Notes: a model not told the origin generated them from the sequence alone. A stretch of 47,739 bases of DNA from Steroidobacteraceae bacterium (GCA_019683695.1 JADGHX010000010.1:1-47739), one strand, 5' to 3'. Counted from the first letter of the stretch, positions 1-8,847 are shown. Numbers and translations are program-made.

Positions 1-726
1 GTTCTGGACCGCACGCAGGGCGTGGACCTCGGCACCTATCTGATGGACGCGCTCGCGGTGTGTGCCACCGTGGTGCTCGTACGCCCGCTGTGGTGGATGC
101 CGTGGAATACCTTCGTGCGCTGGCGTATCCGGCGGTATGGTGCGCGCCTGCCGCGGCCGACGATGCTGCCGAGTGCGGGCTCGGGCCTTGTGATCTCGTG
201 GGCCGGCATGCGCGGCATCGTGACGCTTGCCGCGGCGCTCGCACTTCCGCCCGATATGCCGCATCGGGACTTCATCCTCCTCGCCGCATTCGCTGTCGTG
301 CTGAGCACGCTGGTGCTGCAGGGGCTGACGCTCGGGCCGTTGATGAATCGGGTGTGCCTGCACCCGGATGATTCCGTGGATCGCGAAGTCAGCCTCGCGC
401 GGGTGGAAACCTCGCGCGCCGCGCTCCGCGCCCTCGAAGATGCGGACGATGACGGCGCCGCCGAGATCCTGCGGGCCGAATACGAAGCGCGCATTCAGTC
501 CGGCAAGCGCGCCTCCGAAACGAACGCGGGCACGCCCGAGACCTCGAGCCTGGCGCGCCTGCAAAGCGTGGCGGTCGCTGCACAGAGACGCGAGCTGTTC
601 GACCTGCGGGAACGCGGCGTGATCGGCGATGACGCGTTCCACGCAATCGAGGAAGAGATCGACGTGCTGGAGCTGACCGCCAACGCGCGCATCCGGCCCG
701 ATGTCATCCAACGTCCTCGGCAGTAA
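1..726 (+). CDS. Na+/H+ antiporter, CPA1 family (C-terminal part, gene enters from left)
   Basis: The frame is open from base 1, so only the last ~241 residues are present. They contain hydrophobic segments with the motif SWAGMRGIVTLAAALALP, typical of the last membrane helices of CPA1 sodium/proton exchangers, followed by another helix (about residues 96-115) and a hydrophilic cytoplasmic tail of ~120 residues rich in Arg, Glu and Ala that ends in a charged helix. CPA1 proteins exchange cytoplasmic Na+ (or K+) for external H+ at the inner membrane and serve pH and salt homeostasis. The start codon and first helices lie outside the window. The family call rests on the RGIVTLA motif and the long soluble tail; substrate ion is not decidable here. 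Confidence 0.85.
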   Translation, partial: VLDRTQGVDLGTYLMDALAVCATVVLVRPLWWMPWNTFVRWRIRRYGARLPRPTMLPSAGSGLVISWAGMRGIVTLAAALALPPDMPHRDFILLAAFAVVLSTLVLQGLTLGPLMNRVCLHPDDSVDREVSLARVETSRAALRALEDADDDGAAEILRAEYEARIQSGKRASETNAGTPETSSLARLQSVAVAAQRRELFDLRERGVIGDDAFHAIEEEIDVLELTANARIRPDVIQRPRQ

Positions 727-873
727 CGGAACCGTCGACGCCGCCGAAGTGGGCTCGCCCCCGGATCGCTCTTCCGTGCCCGAATCCCGGCTCCCCTGGC
801 CAGCGCTTACACGCGCTGCGCAACAGCGGGCACAATGGCCGGAGCCTCAACGAAACTCCCGGATCACGCCGAC

Positions 874-2817
874 ATGCAAACGCTTCCCTACGGCACCTGG
901 CCTGCGCCCATCTCGGCCGCGGACCTTGCCCGATCCTCCATCACGCTCGGCTATGTGCGCACGCTGGATGGCGTGCCGTACTGGGTGGAAAGCCGGCCCG
1001 ATCAGGGCGGGCGCTACGTCATCGTCACCCCGGGCGAACACGGAAAGATTTCGGAGCTTACACCGAACGGATTCAACGCCCGCACGCGCGTGCACGAATA
1101 CGGCGGGCTGCCGTATGCCGTGGCTCGCGATGCAATCTATTTCAGCAATTTCGCGGACCAGCGGCTGTACGTGCAGCCGCGCGGCGAGGCACCGCGCGCG
1201 CTGACACCGGAAGGCTACCGATATGCGGATTTCGAGCTGGACCGCTCCGGCACGCGACTCTTCTGCGTACGCGAGGACCACACCTCCGCCGGCGAGCCGA
1301 AGAATGCCGTCGTCTCCGTGCCTGCGGCCGGCGGCACGGCGGGCACGGTACTGTTCGGCGAGAGCGACTTCGTCGCCTATCCGCGTGTGAGCCCGGATGG
1401 AACGCGGCTCGCGTGGATCGCCTGGAATCATCCCGACATGCCGTGGGATGGCACACGGCTGTACGTAGCGAATCTCGTTCAGGATCGCCTCGAGCACGTC
1501 ACCCTCATCGCGGGCGGACCGCGCGAATCTGTGCTGGAGCCCGCGTGGGACCGCGATGGCACGCTCTACTTCATCTCCGATCGTTCGGACTGGTGGAATC
1601 TTTATCGCTGGACGGGCCAGCGCACCGAGCCGGTGCTCGCGACGAATGCGGAATTCGCCACTCCCCTGTGGGTGCTGGGTCAGTCGAACTTCGCGCTCAC
1701 GGGCGACGGACGCGCGGTCGTGCGCTATGGCGTGCGCGCGCAAGACAGGCTCGGTGTGCTCGATCTGCGCTCCGGCCAGTTGCGCACGCTCGATACTCCG
1801 TTCGTGAGTGTTTCCAGCGTCGCGCTGCTATCGCCCGAATCGGCCGTGGCCATCGCGGCCTCGCCTGTCTCAGAGTCCGCTGTCGTTCGTTTCGATCTGA
1901 ATACGGGTGCGTGCGAGACGCTGCGAGCCCCGGGCCAGATGCGACTCGGGCCCGCAAGCATTTCCTGCGCGGAACCGATCGAGTTTCCAACCGATGACGG
2001 GCGCACCGCGCACGCATTCTTCTATCCGCCGAAGAATGCCGAATTCACCGCGCCCGCCGGGGAACGCCCGCCGCTCGTGGTGAAGGTGCATGGCGGGCCC
2101 ACGAGCCACGCCCGTGCGGAGCTGAGCCTCGCCACCCAATTCTGGACGTCGCGCGGCTTCGCGTTTCTCGATGTGAACCATGGCGGCAGCTCGGGGTTCG
2201 GGCGCGCGTATCGCGAGCGGCTCGAAGGCAACTGGGGCGTGGTGGATGTGGCGGACGTCGTTGCGGCCGTGAGGTACCTCGCCGCCCAGGGCCGCATCGA
2301 CATCAACCGCGTGGCCATTCGCGGCGGCAGTGCGGGTGGATTCACGGTGCTCGCGGCACTCGCCTTCCATGGTGTGTTCAAGGCAGGGGCGAACTACTAC
2401 GGCGTGAGCGATCTCGAGTCGCTCGCGCACGACACGCACAAGTTCGAAAGCCGCTATCTCGACCGGCTCGTCGCGCCCTTGCCCGCCGGGCGCGCGCTGT
2501 ACGAGGCACGCGCGCCCATCCGACACCTGGACCACTTCCGCGAGCCGCTCATCACGTTCCAGGGCGCGGAAGACAAGGTCGTGCCGCCGAGCCAGTCGCG
2601 CGAGATCGTGGCTGCGCTTCAGCGCCGGGGCGTGCCCGTGGCGTACGTCGAGTTCGAGGGCGAGCAGCACGGATTTCGCAAGGCCGAGAGCATCGTGCGC
2701 TCACTCGAAGCCGAGCTCGCCTTCTACGGCGAGGTGTTCGGATTCACGCCAGCCGGCGCTCTGCCACCGGTTCCGTGGCTCGAGGGGAGCCCGCGCCCGC
2801 GCACGCCAGCGGGCTGA
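874..2817 (+). CDS. S9 family peptidase (prolyl oligopeptidase / acylaminoacyl-peptidase type)
   Basis: Serine peptidase of the prolyl oligopeptidase clan. The first ~370 residues carry repeated YW-x-S-R / LYF-like strands of a beta-propeller; the last ~250 form an alpha/beta-hydrolase domain. The triad is visible: nucleophile Ser486 in RGGSAGG, Asp567 in GAEDKVVPP and His599 in GEQHGF. No signal peptide is evident, so it is probably cytoplasmic and cleaves short peptides or acyl-aminoacyl termini. An in-frame ATG at 835 would add 13 residues; I chose 874 because family members usually begin just before the PYGTWP(A/S)PI segment, although neither start has a strong ribosome site. It stands alone, 108 bases or more after the antiporter. 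Confidence 0.9.
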   Translation: MQTLPYGTWPAPISAADLARSSITLGYVRTLDGVPYWVESRPDQGGRYVIVTPGEHGKISELTPNGFNARTRVHEYGGLPYAVARDAIYFSNFADQRLYVQPRGEAPRALTPEGYRYADFELDRSGTRLFCVREDHTSAGEPKNAVVSVPAAGGTAGTVLFGESDFVAYPRVSPDGTRLAWIAWNHPDMPWDGTRLYVANLVQDRLEHVTLIAGGPRESVLEPAWDRDGTLYFISDRSDWWNLYRWTGQRTEPVLATNAEFATPLWVLGQSNFALTGDGRAVVRYGVRAQDRLGVLDLRSGQLRTLDTPFVSVSSVALLSPESAVAIAASPVSESAVVRFDLNTGACETLRAPGQMRLGPASISCAEPIEFPTDDGRTAHAFFYPPKNAEFTAPAGERPPLVVKVHGGPTSHARAELSLATQFWTSRGFAFLDVNHGGSSGFGRAYRERLEGNWGVVDVADVVAAVRYLAAQGRIDINRVAIRGGSAGGFTVLAALAFHGVFKAGANYYGVSDLESLAHDTHKFESRYLDRLVAPLPAGRALYEARAPIRHLDHFREPLITFQGAEDKVVPPSQSREIVAALQRRGVPVAYVEFEGEQHGFRKAESIVRSLEAELAFYGEVFGFTPAGALPPVPWLEGSPRPRTPAG

Positions 2818-2932
2818 TGATGACGGACGTGCCGGGCGCCAGAGGCTGGAGGTGGCGCAGCGGAGATCTCAGGGGCAGCCCACGTACTGATCCGGCGTCA
2901 GATGGCGGCGTTCGTCCGCGGCCCTGCTGCGC

Positions 2933-3367
2933 TCACGATGACTTGCGGGCTCGCCGGGCGCGCACGCCTGCCGCGCGGGCGCGCGGCTTCATGTCCGTGA
3001 TCCTTTTCCGCTCAATGGCTTCCTTCAGCACAACGGCATGGTTGTGCTCGGGATCCCGCGCGCCATAGAGCAGCGTAACGGGCTTTTGTCTCGCGAGCCG
3101 CCGCAGCTGATCGAGGGCATCCGGATGGGTTTTCAGCTCCGCGAGATAGCGGCGGCGAAACTCCTGCCAGCGGTTCGGGTCGTGGCCGAACCACTTGCGC
3201 AGCGGAGTGCTCGGCGCGACCTCGCGTTGCCATTCGTCGAGCGCCGCACCTTCCTTGCGAATGCCGCGTGGCCAGAGACGGTCCACCAGCACGCGCACGC
3301 CGTCGGCGGGATCCGCCCGGTCGTACACCCTCTTCACGCGAACGCCGCGGGACTTCGATGAGCTCAC
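2933..3367 (-). CDS. DUF488 family protein (YeaO-like)
   Basis: Small (144 aa) soluble protein of the DUF488 family. The family signatures are visible: RVYDRADPADGVRVLVDRLWPRG near the N-terminus, a central W-x-x-E-V-APS-x-x-LRKWFGHDP block, and LLYGARDPEHNHAVVLKE near the C-terminus. The C-terminal 20 residues are Arg/Lys/Ala-rich and extend past the usual end. The start is GTG; it is supported by an excellent ribosome site, AGGAGGTGA, at the right distance upstream on the minus strand. The molecular function of DUF488 is not established. It is transcribed away from the metal-resistance operon, whose promoter lies about 170 bases off, so shared regulation is possible but not shown. Confidence 0.92.
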   Translation of the reverse strand: MSSSKSRGVRVKRVYDRADPADGVRVLVDRLWPRGIRKEGAALDEWQREVAPSTPLRKWFGHDPNRWQEFRRRYLAELKTHPDALDQLRRLARQKPVTLLYGARDPEHNHAVVLKEAIERKRITDMKPRARAAGVRARRARKSS

Positions 3368-3539
3368 GGTCGACTCTCACCTCCTGCGCTTGGGTTCCGG
3401 CTGCATGACGCGCGAACCGGCGACATCCGATGATACGCCGTCGGGTTGCGCGTTCGTGCACGGTGCGGGCTGCGCGCTCAGGTCGAGCCGCCATACGGAC
3501 ATGTGCCCACCCGCTTGAGCGAGGCGGTACACGGCACTG

Positions 3540-3571
3540 TTGACTCTGGACCATGGTCCGGAGTTTAGGAT
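3540..3571 (+). promoter_or_regulatory. MerR-family promoter/operator with 20-bp spacer
   Basis: A -35 hexamer TTGACT (3540-3545) and a -10 TAGGAT (3566-3571) are separated by 20 bp, longer than the usual 17. The spacer holds a dyad centred at 3553/3554: a perfect 12-bp core GGACCATGGTCC (3548-3559), extended to 3543-3564 with one mismatched pair. This is the hallmark arrangement for MerR-type activators, which bind the dyad and untwist the over-long spacer when metal is present. It lies 33 bp upstream of the MerR-type gene start and should drive the whole 3604-7978 operon, giving metal-induced autoregulation. Confidence 0.88.
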
Positions 3572-3603
3572 GGCGCCCGCAAGAGCCTCGCAATGTTTCA
3601 ACC

Positions 3604-4008
3604 ATGGACTCCTCCATCAGCATTGGCGCCCTCGCGCGGCGCGCGGGCGTAGGCGTCGACACAGTGCGCTATTACGAGCGCGCGGGCTTGCTCGCACCCC
3701 GTACGCGGCTGCCCTCCGGCTATCGCCGTTACAGTGAGCTCGAAGTGGCGCGACTGCGCTTCATCCGCCGCGCACAGGCCCTGGGCTTCACACTCAGGGA
3801 GGTGCGGGAGCTGCTGGGCTTGTCGGCCCGCCGGGACGTGGCGCGCATCAAGCGCTCCGCGCAGGCGAAGCTCGCCGACGTGGAGGCCCGCATCGCCGAT
3901 CTCCAGCGCATCCGCGACGGCCTCGCGCAGCTCATCGCGGCGTGCCCGGGGCACGGGCGCGCGGCGGACTGTCCGATCCTGCGATCCCTCGAAGGAGACC
4001 CCTCGTGA
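3604..4008 (+). CDS. MerR family heavy-metal-responsive transcriptional regulator
   Basis: 134-residue MerR-type activator. Residues 5-45 form the winged helix-turn-helix ([24 protein letters not shown]), followed by the wing, a dimerisation helix (about 75-112) and a C-terminal metal loop with Cys114 and Cys123 in [13 protein letters not shown], as in CueR/ZntR/CadR-like sensors. By eye, the position equivalent to Cys79 of ZntR or Ser77 of CueR is Val79, so the ion class (mono- or divalent) cannot be read off. The start at 3604 is preferred; an upstream ATG at 3553 lies inside the operator and would precede the transcript start. Its TGA overlaps the GTG start of the ATPase gene (GTGA), indicating translational coupling. 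Confidence 0.93.
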   Translation: MDSSISIGALARRAGVGVDTVRYYERAGLLAPRTRLPSGYRRYSELEVARLRFIRRAQALGFTLREVRELLGLSARRDVARIKRSAQAKLADVEARIADLQRIRDGLAQLIAACPGHGRAADCPILRSLEGDPS

Positions 4009-6470
4009 GCGCTTCCCATTCGAGCCATGCGGCGCACCGGCACGATGCGGCGCACGGGCCCGCCGAAGGCGCACGCATCGACCCGGTGTGCGGCATGCAC
4101 GTCTCGGCGGAAACGGCCCATCGCACCACGCATGGCGGCCGCGAGTACGCATTCTGTTGCGCCGGGTGCCGCACGAAGTTCGTCGCGCATCCGGAGCAAT
4201 ACGTGGATGAGCACGGAAATCGCCGAGCGGCGCACCGCCATCACACGGGCCACGCTGCGCATGCGCACGGCTCATCCCACGCGGGCTGCAGTCACGCGCA
4301 CGCCACACATGGGCACGCGGCCGCCGCGCCGCGCGCGCAGACCGGCCCGGCCACCACGAACGCCGTCTACACCTGCCCGATGCATCCGGAAATCCGGCAG
4401 ATCGGCCCGGGGTCCTGCCCCATCTGCGGGATGGCTCTCGAGCCGCTGATGCCGACCGAGGCGGAGGACGACAGCGAAGTGCGCGCCGTCCGCCGCCGGT
4501 TCTGGATCGCCGCTGCGCTCACCCTCCCTGTGGTGATCGTCGCGATGCTGCCCCACCTCTTCGACCTGCACCTCTCGCTCAGCACGGCACGCTGGCTGCG
4601 CGCGGCAGAGCTGCTTCTCACCGCGCCGGTGGTGCTGTGGGCCGCGGCGGACTATTACCGGCGCGGCTGGCTCGGCGTGGTGAACCGTTCCCCGAACATG
4701 TACACGCTCATCGGTCTCGGCGTCATCGTGGCCTTCGTCTACAGCGTGTTCGCAACGTTCGCCCCCGGGGCGTTCCCGCCGGAGATGCGCGACGCGCATG
4801 GCATGGTGAGCGTCTATTTCGAGACGGCCGCCGTGATCGTCGCGCTCGTGCTGCTCGGCGAATGGCTGGAGCTTGCCGCGCGCGGCCGCACGAGCGCCGC
4901 CATCCGGCAGCTGCTCGGGCTCGCGCCGAAGACCGCGCGGCGCATTCGCCCGGACGGCACCGAAGAGGACGTGCCGCTCGACGCCGTGGCCGTGGGCGAC
5001 CGTGTGCGCGTGCGGCCCGGCGAGAAGGTGCCCGTTGACGGGCGGATACTGGAGGGCGAGTCGAGCGTCGACGAGTCGATGCTCACGGGCGAGCCGCTGC
5101 CCGTGGACAAGGGCCCGGGCGACCGGGTCGTCGGCGCCACCGTCAATCAGACGGGCGCGCTCGTGGTGCAAGCCGAACGCATCGGTGCCGAAAGTCTTCT
5201 GTCGCAGATCGTCGCGCTGGTCTCGCAAGCGCAGCGTTCCCGGGCGCCACTGCAGCGGCTGGCGGACCGCGTGTCAGCGTGGTTCGTGCCCGCTGTAATC
5301 GCGGTCGCCGTGCTGACGTCCATCGTCTGGTGGTTCGCCGGCCCCGAGCCGCGGCTCGCGTATGCCGTGGTGAATGCCGTGGCGGTGCTGATCATCGCCT
5401 GTCCGTGCGCGCTGGGCCTCGCCACCCCGATTTCCATCATGGTGGCGAGCGGACGCGGCGCGCAGCTCGGCGTGCTGTTCCGGGATGCGAGCGCGATCGA
5501 AGCGTTGCGTGAGATCGACACGCTCGTGCTCGACAAGACCGGTACGCTCACCGTCGGCCGGCCCACGCTGGATCGTGTTCTCACGGTCCACCCCTGGAAC
5601 GAAGCGGAGCTTCTCGCGCTCGCGGCCGGCCTCGAGCGCTCGAGCGAACACCCGCTCGCGCGCGCCATCGTCGAGGGGGGCGCGGCACGCAATGTCGCTC
5701 CGCGCCAGATCCAGAGCTTCCAGTCGGTAACGGGCCGTGGTGTCACAGGTCGCGACGGGGAGCGGTCGATTGCGCTCGGGAATCGCGCGCTGATGCGTGA
5801 TGTGGGCGCCGCCGTCGATACGCTCGAAGCCGAAGTGCGGGATCTGCTTGCGAGCGGGCGCACGGTCATGTTCCTCGCCGTCGATGGCGCGCTTGCGGGC
5901 GCGATCGCCGTGGGCGACGCCATCAAGGAAAGCACGCCAGCCGCGCTGCGGGCGCTGAAAGAAGACGGGCTGCGAATCGTGATGCTGACGGGCGATGCGC
6001 GCGCGACCGCGGAGTCCGTGGCCCGGACGCTGCAGATCGACGAAGTGATCGCGGAAGTACACCCTGCGGACAAGGCGGCCGTGGTGGAACGGCTGGAACG
6101 GGAAGGCCGCCGCGTCGCCATGGCCGGCGATGGCATCAACGATGCACCCGCGCTCGCACGCGCGCATGTGGGCATTGCCATGGGCACCGGCACCGACATC
6201 GCCATGGAAAGCGCGCAGGTGACGCTCGTGCGCGGCGACCTCAACGGCATCGTTCGTGCGCGCCATCTGAGCCGCGCCACCGTCCGGAACATCCACCAGA
6301 ACCTCGCTTTCGCATTCGGCTACAACGCGCTCGGCATCCCGATCGCGGCGGGTGTGCTGTACCCGGTCGCCGGGCTGCTGCTCAGCCCCCTGATCGCGGC
6401 ACTCGCGATGAGCTTTTCCTCGGTGTCGGTCATCAGCAATGCACTTCGGCTCCGGAATGTGCGAGCCTGA
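4005..6470 (+). CDS. Heavy-metal-translocating P1B-type ATPase with YHS and heavy-metal-binding domains (copper-type)
   Basis: ATP-driven metal exporter of the inner membrane, 821 aa from the GTG at 4005, which has GAAGGAG just upstream. Order: a His-rich start, a YHS domain (IDPVCGM...[10 protein letters not shown], about residues 24-65), a second His-rich stretch (about 75-105), a heavy-metal-binding domain (YTCPMHPEI...CPICGM, about 120-150), then the membrane and catalytic core. The transport motif is Cys466-Pro-Cys468 (CPCALG), the phosphorylated Asp510 is in DKTGTLT, the HP pair is His549-Pro550, and the hinge is GDGIND at 708-713. CPC with this core is typical of Cu+/Ag+ pumps. No classical GMxCxxC HMA domain is present; the YHS and CPMHP modules seem to replace it. 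Cu is likely but not proven. Confidence 0.95.
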   Translation: MSASHSSHAAHRHDAAHGPAEGARIDPVCGMHVSAETAHRTTHGGREYAFCCAGCRTKFVAHPEQYVDEHGNRRAAHRHHTGHAAHAHGSSHAGCSHAHATHGHAAAAPRAQTGPATTNAVYTCPMHPEIRQIGPGSCPICGMALEPLMPTEAEDDSEVRAVRRRFWIAAALTLPVVIVAMLPHLFDLHLSLSTARWLRAAELLLTAPVVLWAAADYYRRGWLGVVNRSPNMYTLIGLGVIVAFVYSVFATFAPGAFPPEMRDAHGMVSVYFETAAVIVALVLLGEWLELAARGRTSAAIRQLLGLAPKTARRIRPDGTEEDVPLDAVAVGDRVRVRPGEKVPVDGRILEGESSVDESMLTGEPLPVDKGPGDRVVGATVNQTGALVVQAERIGAESLLSQIVALVSQAQRSRAPLQRLADRVSAWFVPAVIAVAVLTSIVWWFAGPEPRLAYAVVNAVAVLIIACPCALGLATPISIMVASGRGAQLGVLFRDASAIEALREIDTLVLDKTGTLTVGRPTLDRVLTVHPWNEAELLALAAGLERSSEHPLARAIVEGGAARNVAPRQIQSFQSVTGRGVTGRDGERSIALGNRALMRDVGAAVDTLEAEVRDLLASGRTVMFLAVDGALAGAIAVGDAIKESTPAALRALKEDGLRIVMLTGDARATAESVARTLQIDEVIAEVHPADKAAVVERLEREGRRVAMAGDGINDAPALARAHVGIAMGTGTDIAMESAQVTLVRGDLNGIVRARHLSRATVRNIHQNLAFAFGYNALGIPIAAGVLYPVAGLLLSPLIAALAMSFSSVSVISNALRLRNVRA

Positions 6471-6504
6471 TGCACGGGCCGGCATGCCGAGGGTCTGAGG
6501 TCGA

Positions 6505-7518
6505 ATGAGCACACAGGGGATCGGGCGCGAAAAGTGGACGCACACCCACACGTTTGATGAAGGCAATCCCCTCGGGGAACGGCGCACGCTGTGGGCCGTG
6601 ATCCTCACGGCCGCCATGATGGTGGCGGAGATCACGGGCGGGTGGCTCTTCAACTCGATGGCGCTGCTGGCCGACGGCTGGCACATGAGCTCGCACGTGA
6701 TGGCGCTGGGCCTCTCCGCCCTCGCCTACGCCGCGGCCCGGCGCCTGAAGCACGACAGCCGGTTCTCCTTCGGCACATGGAAGATCGAGGTGCTGGGCGG
6801 CTACACGAGCGCCGTGCTGCTCGTGCTGGTGGCGGTGGCCATGCTCTGGCAGTCCATCGAACGGCTGCTGGAGCCCGCGGCCATTCACTATCGCGAAGCC
6901 ATTCCCATCGCTTTCGCCGGCCTTGCCGTGAACCTCATTTGTGCGTGGCTGCTGAAGGACGGGCATACGCATCACACGCACCACCATGACCACGGCAACG
7001 CGCATCACCACCCTACGCATCACCACCATGCGCACCACAGCCAGGGTCATCACCACCACCATGACCTGAACCTGCGTTCCGCCTACCTCCATGTCATGGC
7101 GGATGCCGCAACCTCGGTTCTGGCCATCCTCGCGTTGGTCGGCGGGCTGTGCTGGGGGTTTCGCTGGCTCGATCCCGTGATGGGCATCATCGGGGCCGCG
7201 CTCGTCTCGGTGTGGGCGTTCGGCCTGCTGCGCGATGCAAGCCGGGCGCTGCTCGATGCCGAGATGGATGCACCCGTGGTGGATGAAATCCGGCAGGTGA
7301 TTGCGCAGAGCCCCGTGCCGGCGGAAATCTGCGATCTGCACGTGTGGCGCGTGGGCAAGGGCAAGTATGCGTGCATTCTTTCCCTGGCCGCTGCGCCGCC
7401 CGCCACGCCGGACTTCTTCAAGGAGCAGCTCACCGTGCACGAAGAGCTCGTGCATGTGACCGTGGAAGTGAACTTGCTGCGCGCCGCCGAAGTGCGCAGA
7501 ACCGCCGCCGCGCGCTGA
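6505..7518 (+). CDS. dmeF: CDF family Co(II)/Ni(II) efflux transporter DmeF
   Basis: Cation diffusion facilitator of the DmeF subgroup, 337 aa. It opens with the subgroup signature FDEGNPLGERRT followed by LLADGWHMSSH in the second helix and HVMADA in the fifth, the HxxxD-type metal site. A cytoplasmic loop of about 35 residues (about 153-187) is over half histidine and should bind metal. A soluble C-terminal domain follows (ICDLHVWRVGKGKYACILSL). DmeF proteins export divalent cations such as Co2+ and Ni2+ from the cytoplasm in exchange for protons. The ATG at 6505 follows a GAGG 6 bases upstream. It lies 34 bp behind the P-type ATPase in the MerR-controlled operon, so the operon may answer more than one metal. 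Confidence 0.93.
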   Translation: MSTQGIGREKWTHTHTFDEGNPLGERRTLWAVILTAAMMVAEITGGWLFNSMALLADGWHMSSHVMALGLSALAYAAARRLKHDSRFSFGTWKIEVLGGYTSAVLLVLVAVAMLWQSIERLLEPAAIHYREAIPIAFAGLAVNLICAWLLKDGHTHHTHHHDHGNAHHHPTHHHHAHHSQGHHHHHDLNLRSAYLHVMADAATSVLAILALVGGLCWGFRWLDPVMGIIGAALVSVWAFGLLRDASRALLDAEMDAPVVDEIRQVIAQSPVPAEICDLHVWRVGKGKYACILSLAAAPPATPDFFKEQLTVHEELVHVTVEVNLLRAAEVRRTAAAR

Positions 7519-7618
7519 AAGCGGGGGACATGGGCTGAACCTTGGCGCCGCCCCGGTCATCGGCGGCATGCTGCCCTACCCGCCCGGTCGAGATGTGCTC
7601 CGCTCAATGGGAAGGCGC

Positions 7619-7978
7619 ATGAAACTCCGCACCGCTCTGTACCTGGTTCTCGCGCTGCTCGCCCTGGTGTTCGTGCTCGCGAACTGGGAGCTGCTCACCT
7701 CGCCCACCGCCATCGATCTGCTCATCACCACGGTGCACATTCCCGCCGCAATCGTCGGGCTCATCATCGTGGGCGCGGTGCTCGCCATCGACTGGACCAC
7801 GCATGCCGTCCATCGCCGCGCGTGGGAGCGCGAGCGCCGCGCGCTCGCTCAGGAGCTCGAGCGCATGCGCCAGCAGGCCGAGAACTCCGAAGCCTCGCGC
7901 CTGCGCTCGCTCGAGGAGCGCTTCGAGCGCGAGATGGCGCACATTCGCGTGCAGCTCGACCGACTGGCCGGCCCGTAG
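7619..7978 (+). CDS. LapA-domain (DUF1049-like) inner-membrane protein
   Basis: Small membrane protein of 119 aa with two hydrophobic helices (about residues 5-22 and 40-60) separated by a short ATP-x-LL-type loop, then a strongly charged coiled-coil tail of ~55 residues (RRAWERERRALAQELERM...). This two-helix-plus-coil plan fits the LapA (lipopolysaccharide assembly protein A) domain family, which in other bacteria takes part in control of LPS production. The start at 7619 is preferred over an in-frame ATG at 7568 because it has GGGAAGG just upstream and begins directly with the first helix. It is about 100 bp after dmeF and may be the last gene of that operon; a link to metal resistance is not evident. 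Confidence 0.75.
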   Translation: MKLRTALYLVLALLALVFVLANWELLTSPTAIDLLITTVHIPAAIVGLIIVGAVLAIDWTTHAVHRRAWERERRALAQELERMRQQAENSEASRLRSLEERFEREMAHIRVQLDRLAGP

Positions 7979-7985
7979 CCGTGCC

Positions 7986-8273
7986 TCACCTCGCGTCCGA
8001 GGTGGCCACCGGACCGCGGAGCCGATAGTGGTACTCGGTGCTGCCCTCGCCGGACGGCCGGGTTTCCATGAGCTGCGGCTGACCCGTCAGCTCGCGCAGC
8101 ACGCCATCCCGCCGGCCGAGTGGCACGCGCACCGTGGTGCCATCTGCAATGGGCGCGGGCCGCACGAACTCAACGAGAACCTGCTGCTCGCCGCCCTCGG
8201 CCTGGGGGTCGCGCGCCGTGCCGGCGGCGAATTCCAGCTTGCGCAAACCTGTTCGGATTTCGAGCGGTGACAT
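7986..8273 (-). CDS. Hypothetical protein (95 aa)
   Basis: I do not recognise this protein. From the ATG at 8273, preceded by CGGAG at a suitable distance, it encodes about 95 mostly hydrophilic residues beginning MSPLEIRTGLRKLEF, with a central stretch of alternating hydrophobic residues (QVLVEFVRP...TVRVPLGRRD) that would suit beta strands, and no membrane helix or signal peptide. The frame stays open to 8603 but the upstream part is low-complexity and lacks a ribosome site, so the shorter form is given. It is convergent with the LapA-like gene, and its 3' end coincides with a small hairpin (7987-8004). Confidence 0.45.
   Translation of the reverse strand: MSPLEIRTGLRKLEFAAGTARDPQAEGGEQQVLVEFVRPAPIADGTTVRVPLGRRDGVLRELTGQPQLMETRPSGEGSTEYHYRLRGPVATSDAR
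7987..8004. terminator. Short inverted repeat between convergent genes
   Basis: Perfect 7-bp arms CACCTCG / CGAGGTG with a 4-base loop, lying between the LapA-like stop (7978) and the last codons of the minus-strand hypothetical gene. There is no T-run on either strand, so a terminator role is tentative. Confidence 0.3.
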
Positions 8274-8522
8274 GAAAACTGGCTCCGGTCGCGTTGTACT
8301 CGAGAGCAGGCAGCTTCGCGCGTGCGCGATGCGGCCGGCCCGGTCCCACGCAGACGACCCCCCGTGCAACTGTCGCCCGCCTGCGGTGCGGTGCCGTATC
8401 TGAGAAGATTCGCCCCACGAATGCAAGGTGTCGCTGGTTGGCGTCCCCTGGAGCAGTGTCACGGATGACGACTGGGTTGCGCTGGCGCTGCGCATGACGA
8501 CATCGCTGAGGCCAGGCCCGTG

Positions 8523-8657
8523 AAGAGCGCCTGCGCGCCCGGGCACGGCGGCTGCGTCATGCACAGGAGGGTCGAAAGCAAGGAGGGTGTGCTCATCGTG
8601 CACCTGCCGAAGACACAGGCCTCGGCGCCGAAAGCGAAGCAGATCAAAGTCGAGTAA
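8523..8657 (+). pseudogene. Remnant of an Hsp20/alpha-crystallin small heat-shock gene (3' end)
   Basis: In the frame ending at TAA 8655-8657 the last ~30 residues read VESKEGVLIVHLPK followed by a short Ala/Lys-rich linker and KQIKVE. This matches the conserved C-terminal end of Hsp20 proteins (strand with a-x-x-x-GVL-x-v-x-LPK, then the I-x-V tail). Upstream of about residue Val-8567 the frame no longer resembles the alpha-crystallin fold and none of the usual earlier strands is seen in the other frames nearby, so only the 3' end of a former chaperone gene appears to survive. The 12-bp stem-loop at 8671-8709 may be its old terminator. Confidence 0.5.
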
Positions 8658-8847
8658 CAGCCTGGAACACGCCCCGGTTCGCGCTGGCAGGCAACGTGCG
8701 AACCGGGGCTGTTGCGCTCATGCGCAACGCCAGCAAGGTCTGCGAATCACGCCGGTAGCCGTCTGCGCGCGCCGCAACGGTGGCCACGATGAGCAGGATC
8801 AAGGCGGCAAGGGTCGCGACGGCCACGTGCCGATGATGAGGCTTCAT
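8644..8847 (-). CDS. Small hypothetical exported or membrane-anchored protein (67 aa)
   Basis: The ORF starts at ATG 8847 with a strong AAGGAGC ribosome site six bases upstream. Residues 8-26 (VAVATLAALILLIVATVAA) form one clean hydrophobic segment ending in ARA, so it is either a signal peptide with an Ala-x-Ala cleavage site or a membrane anchor; the remaining ~40 residues are hydrophilic and unrecognised. Against it: its 3' half overlaps the stem-loop at 8671-8709 and its end overlaps the Hsp20 remnant on the other strand. No function can be assigned. Confidence 0.45.
   Translation of the reverse strand: MKPHHRHVAVATLAALILLIVATVAARADGYRRDSQTLLALRMSATAPVRTLPASANRGVFQAVTRL
8671..8709. terminator. 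12-bp perfect inverted repeat (stem-loop)
   Basis: Arms GCCCCGGTTCGC (8671-8682) and GCGAACCGGGGC (8698-8709) are perfectly complementary with a 15-base spacer. It starts 14 bases after the stop of the Hsp20 remnant, the position expected of a terminator. No T-run follows on the plus strand, so a simple intrinsic terminator is not assured; it may instead act as an RNA 3'-end structure. Confidence 0.5.
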
